NCBI RefSeq assembly: GCF_905203285.1
Contig: NZ_CAJKVK010000087.1
Location: 1-7,920, forward strand
Length of the DNA: 7,920 bases
Direction: 5' to 3'
Source of the DNA: an uncultured Succinatimonas sp.
GTDB lineage: Bacteria; Pseudomonadota; Gammaproteobacteria; Enterobacterales; Succinivibrionaceae
Shown in pieces: positions 6,837 through 7,920 of this stretch; position 1 is the first letter of the stretch, and every line of letters begins with the position of its first letter. The position numbers were made by a program, and so were the translations under genes. Under the pieces are notes generated by a model that was not told the origin of the DNA, made no database searches, and worked only from the letters and a program-made list of their open reading frames with translations.

Positions 6837-7625
6837 ATGACTCCAGTTAACATCAAACACTATCTTCATGATGATGTCATCCGCAAATTTACCTAGCTTA
6901 AATTTGACGAGCTCTCCGACCACGTTGATGAGCTTTGTGCAGAACCCGAGTGCGTAAACCTCAATTTTATCGGTAAATTTGAAGTGATCACCAATCGCTT
7001 GTACCAAAACCGCATCAATGAGTTAATCAACAACTTGCTTAAAAACGCAACATTGAGGGAGCAGCAGGCTTCGATCGCCGGACTTTATTATGAAGCGGAT
7101 CGCCTGTTGTCCCGAGAGCTGATGATAGAGCTCGGGAGCAGTGACTTTATGCGCAATAAGACCAATATCATCATCGAAGGACTTACCGGAGCCGGTAAGA
7201 CCCATATTGTCTGCGCCATCGCTAAAGCGGCTATCGGCAAGTGTTTTAGAGTTAAATATATAAGACTTCCTGATTTGCAGCAGGAGCAGGAGGACTGTTA
7301 TCACAATAACCGCTCTTTAAAAAATCTGCAGCAAAAATACATTAGTCCTGCTTTATTGGTGATTGACGAATGGATGCTTAGAGCCGCTTCCGATAGTTTG
7401 AGCACATTCCTGCTTGATATTATGGAAGGACGCTATACAACCAGTAACACCATATTCTGCACTTACAGCAAATAAGAGGACTTGCATGCGATGCTCGGCG
7501 GCAACACTTAGGCTGAAGCTATTATCGAACGCATCGTGCAGAACAGTCTTACCATTACTTTAGGCAATCTCAATATGAGAGCTTTAAGAAATCCGTTAAT
7601 GAAGTATAAAAACGTAAAGGAATAA
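6837..7625 (+). pseudogene. istB: istB, IS21-family AAA+ helper ATPase with three nonsense codons
   Basis: IstB is the AAA+ ATPase that assembles on target DNA and activates IstA. One frame reads through 263 codons (including the terminal stop) from ATG 6837 to TAA 7623-7625, with no frameshift. It has Walker A GLTGAGKTH (about 7182-7208), the family segment KYIRLPDL and Walker B LLVIDEW (about 7357-7377), then GRYTTSNTIFCTYSK. The C-terminal part is …EDLHAMLGGNT…AEAIIERIVQNSLTITLGNLNMRAL. Three in-frame stops interrupt it: TAG 6894-6896, TAA 7473-7475 and TAG 7509-7511. The last two fall where homologues usually have Gln (SKQEDWH, GGNTQAEAI), so C-to-T changes in CAA/CAG are likely. The stretch 6984-7475 is open but has no convincing ribosome site, and it would lack the start and C-terminal end. 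It follows istA by 20 bp, as expected for co-transcription. Confidence 0.85.
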
Positions 7626-7640
7626 GGGGAGGAAACTGGG

Positions 7641-7877
7641 ATGCGGGACCAAATTTGTAAACAAAATCAATACCCCAGCATTAAAGGCTTTCAGATCACG
7701 AAAGAAAATTGGGGAGGGGATAGATCACCCAAGCAGATTACATATGAAAAAAACGAGGATTGCCGGATCACTTTGCGCGGAATATCTAATTTTTACCGTT
7801 TTGATGTCCGACATATGCATGGCATGCTAGATACAATGTGTGTCATTATGGTTGTCTTTGTTGCCTCCCGACTTTAG
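7641..7877 (+). CDS. Unrecognised 78-codon open frame with a strong ribosome site
   Basis: Begins ATG at 7641, with GGGGAGG ending 8 nt upstream, a better ribosome site than istB has. The product starts MRDQICKQNQYPSIKG and ends with a more hydrophobic tail (MCVIMVVFVASRL) that is too short and irregular to call a membrane helix. I recognise no family. It overlaps the GATCAC repeats proposed as the IS21 right end, which argues against a real gene. A chance open frame in IS-end DNA is the likelier reading. Confidence 0.2.
   Translation: MRDQICKQNQYPSIKGFQITKENWGGDRSPKQITYEKNEDCRITLRGISNFYRFDVRHMHGMLDTMCVIMVVFVASRL
7694..7771. repeat. GATCAC repeats, candidate IS21 right end
   Basis: GATCAC occurs at 7694, 7723 and 7766, in non-coding DNA 70-145 bp after istB. 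The left end has GGATCTK repeats and one GTGATCCA (3449-3456), which contains the reverse complement of GATCAC. The arrangement fits IS21 subterminal binding sites, but the match to the left repeats is only the GATC core plus one or two bases. Confidence 0.3.
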
Positions 7878-7920
7878 AAGCATAAATCTCTAGTTTTCCC
7901 TGTTCTACTCTCATTTCCCG

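Larger units (their letters stand above)
3343..7775 (+). mobile_element. IS21-family element, degraded, interrupted by an IS110 element
   Basis: An istA-istB pair in the standard IS21 order and spacing (20 bp between genes), flanked on the left by GATC-centred repeats before istA and on the right by GATCAC repeats after istB. IS21 elements normally carry several subterminal transposase-binding repeats at each end. Without the 1746-bp insertion the element would be about 2.7 kb, slightly long for the family. The left limit is set by the end of homology of IS110 remnant 2 and is good to about 10-20 bp. The right limit is a guess from the last repeat: I found no clear inverted copy of the left tip. 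Both genes are inactivated, so it cannot move by itself. Confidence 0.65.

Noticed and set aside
6798..7304. Minus-strand open frames of 69 and 93 codons
   Set aside because: Antisense to istB, which has Walker motifs in its own frame.
6837..7625. Stop-codon reassignment to glutamine in istB
   Set aside because: All three stop types occur as lesions in neighbouring IS genes, and the 600-codon exporter shows no internal stops; ordinary decay explains it.
7790..7840. GCATG-G-CATGC inverted repeat near 7817-7827 as an operator or origin element
   Set aside because: A single 5-bp repeat with no gene or partner site nearby; not distinguishable from chance.

Overview
The window joins a low-GC chromosomal stretch to a graveyard of nested insertion sequences. 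The left edge has two divergent envelope-type genes: the first 18 codons of a UDP-sugar dehydrogenase (minus strand) and an intact 600-codon MsbA-like ABC exporter (plus strand). An LPS/lipid exporter beside a nucleotide-sugar dehydrogenase suggests a Gram-negative, AT-rich bacterium. The many decayed IS genes suggest a host-associated or small-population lineage. I cannot name the organism from this sequence.

Downstream of the exporter the base composition becomes visibly less AT-rich. Positions 1972-2527 hold no gene I can support. Positions 2528-3346 (minus) are the C-terminal two-thirds of a broken IS110-family transposase (remnant 2). It stops where an IS21-family element begins. That element has GATC-centred terminal repeats (3354-3478), istA on the plus strand (3535-6816, wrecked by frameshifts, one nonsense codon and an insertion), then istB (6837-7625, ATPase core readable, three nonsense codons). 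Its right end is not sharply defined; GATCAC repeats at 7694-7771 are a candidate.

Inside istA sits a second, unrelated IS110-family element of about 1746 bp (4366-6111) in the opposite orientation. Removing it at the shared TGAA (4366-4369 and 6112-6115) exactly restores the istA reading frame, so both ends are defined to within 4 bp. Its recombinase (5814 to 4446, minus) has the DEDD RuvC-like residues and the C-terminal serine domain. One extra base in an A7 run separates the last roughly 105 codons. About 297 bp of non-coding, hairpin-rich DNA lies between its left end and the recombinase start. This is where IS110-group elements encode their bridge RNA, and it is the most interesting part of the window.

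Relative order of events (inference): IS110 remnant 2 is oldest or was truncated by the IS21 element; the IS21 element then decayed; the inner IS110 element, least damaged, arrived last. The exporter and dehydrogenase appear to be the only functional host genes here.
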